NCBI RefSeq assembly: GCF_017310035.1
Contig: NZ_CP022296.1
Location: 4,092,001 to 4,156,000, forward strand
Source of the DNA: Nocardioides sp. S5
GTDB taxonomy: Bacteria > Actinomycetota > Actinomycetes > Propionibacteriales > Nocardioidaceae
Reading direction: 5' to 3'
DNA: 64,000 bases
The notes below the pieces were generated by a model. That model saw only the letters and a list, made by a program, of their open reading frames with translations, was not told where the DNA came from and made no database searches. The position numbers were made by a program, and so were the translations under genes. Every line of letters begins with the position of its first letter. Within the stretch, counting starts at the first letter, position 1. Shown here in pieces: positions 63,542-64,000 of the stretch.

Positions 63542-64000
63542 CTACTGCTGAGCTCCGGCTGCGTGCCCGGGGAGTCCGACGACATCGAGGCCTTCGCTCC
63601 TCGCGACGTAGCCCATGAGGCGCTCCACCGCATGCGCCGTGGTGGTGTAGGCGGCGATGTGCTCGCCTTCGAAGTCGTCCGCGCTCATGCGTAACCCCTT
63701 GAGGACCGGGACAAGGGCCCCCCGCATGATGTAGATCGACCCGGCAGGAAACCGCAACGCCCCGGCGGGGCACCGAACGCCGATGCGCCGCGCGAGGTGC
63801 CGCACCGCTCGCCGGTCCGTGCTCCACGCCTCAGGTCCGGCCACGCTCGCGTCGTGGCACGCCAGACCTCCAGCCCCCCTGGTCACCGTGTCGTACGCGT
63901 GCCGGAAAGCCTGCGCCGATCCGAGGAGGCTCCCGACGAGCTGGTCGCGCCACTCGTGTCCCGTCGACGCTCCGAGAGACGTGGCCACCCCCTGAGGGCT
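63542..64000 (-). CDS. Rhamnan synthesis F-like protein, C-terminal part
   Basis: The frame is open to the right edge, so the start lies outside. The visible 152 residues (TGHEWRDQLVGSLLGSAQAFRHAYD ... RRIGVRCPAGALRFPAGSIYIMRGALVPVL ... DFEGEHIAAYTTTAHAVERLMGYVARSEGL) match the pattern RFPAGSM.W....L.PL.....DFE.E....DGT.AHAIER of RgpF-type proteins. These help make rhamnose-containing polysaccharides. A start at GTG 63988 is possible but the homology seems to begin before it. Confidence 0.65.
   Translation of the reverse strand, partial: SPQGVATSLGASTGHEWRDQLVGSLLGSAQAFRHAYDTVTRGAGGLACHDASVAGPEAWSTDRRAVRHLARRIGVRCPAGALRFPAGSIYIMRGALVPVLKGLRMSADDFEGEHIAAYTTTAHAVERLMGYVARSEGLDVVGLPGHAAGAQQ

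Overview
The window is chromosomal DNA from a very high-GC actinobacterium, most likely a Nocardioides or close relative (inference). The grounds are the GTG starts, the GTGA and ATGA gene overlaps, a DtxR/IdeR repressor with the exact actinobacterial metal ligands, a mycobacterial-type SerC, a eukaryote-like UDP-glucose pyrophosphorylase, a DUF2277 protein, and many genes whose -10 box (TAnnnT) lies 6-8 nt before the start codon, the leaderless pattern of actinobacteria. I see no plasmid, prophage, insertion sequence or CRISPR array. There is one tRNA gene (Arg, anticodon CCU).

Layout. 1-7.3 kb: housekeeping genes (UDP-glucose pyrophosphorylase, 5-formyl-THF cyclo-ligase, penicillin-acylase-like hydrolase, FmdB zinc ribbon, SAF protein, MscL, LCP cell-wall ligase). 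6.9-8.9 kb: a divergent MerR/SulP pair sharing a palindromic operator. 9.0-10.05 kb: tRNA-Arg with a mismatched anticodon stem, then a frameshifted secreted-protein gene. 10.05-17.4 kb: a LacI-controlled sugar locus (ABC importer, GH1 beta-glucosidase, LacI, SDR) divergent from an SMP-30 lactonase, with two matching LacI-type operators. 17.4-25 kb: enoyl-reductase-like protein, secreted beta-propeller, sirtuin, DtxR-type repressor, hotdog protein, GH13 alpha-glucosidase. 24.9-31.8 kb: two export systems, MFS with MarR and a heterodimeric ABC exporter with TetR; between them lies an unannotated transcription unit with a 12-residue leader peptide and switchable RNA hairpins. 31.8-43.1 kb: pdxH, citrate synthase, serC, topoisomerase IB, an M4 protease fused to its inhibitor-type domain, typA and an MbcA-like protein. 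43.1-49.7 kb: large secreted M12 metalloprotease, MFS exporter, Tat-exported protein, MauE-thioredoxin fusion. 49.7-64 kb: a surface-polysaccharide locus with at least ten glycosyltransferase-type genes, a PIG-L deacetylase, WbqC, an ABC flippase-like protein and, at the right edge, part of a rhamnan-synthesis-F-like gene.

The most unusual non-coding content is (i) the leader-peptide RNA at 27.13-27.36 kb, (ii) a GC-rich palindromic repeat family in three places, twice forming the 3' ends of genes, and (iii) a nested palindrome plus 31-bp tandem repeat array between serC and topoisomerase IB. All function statements rest on motif recognition by eye; no database search was run.
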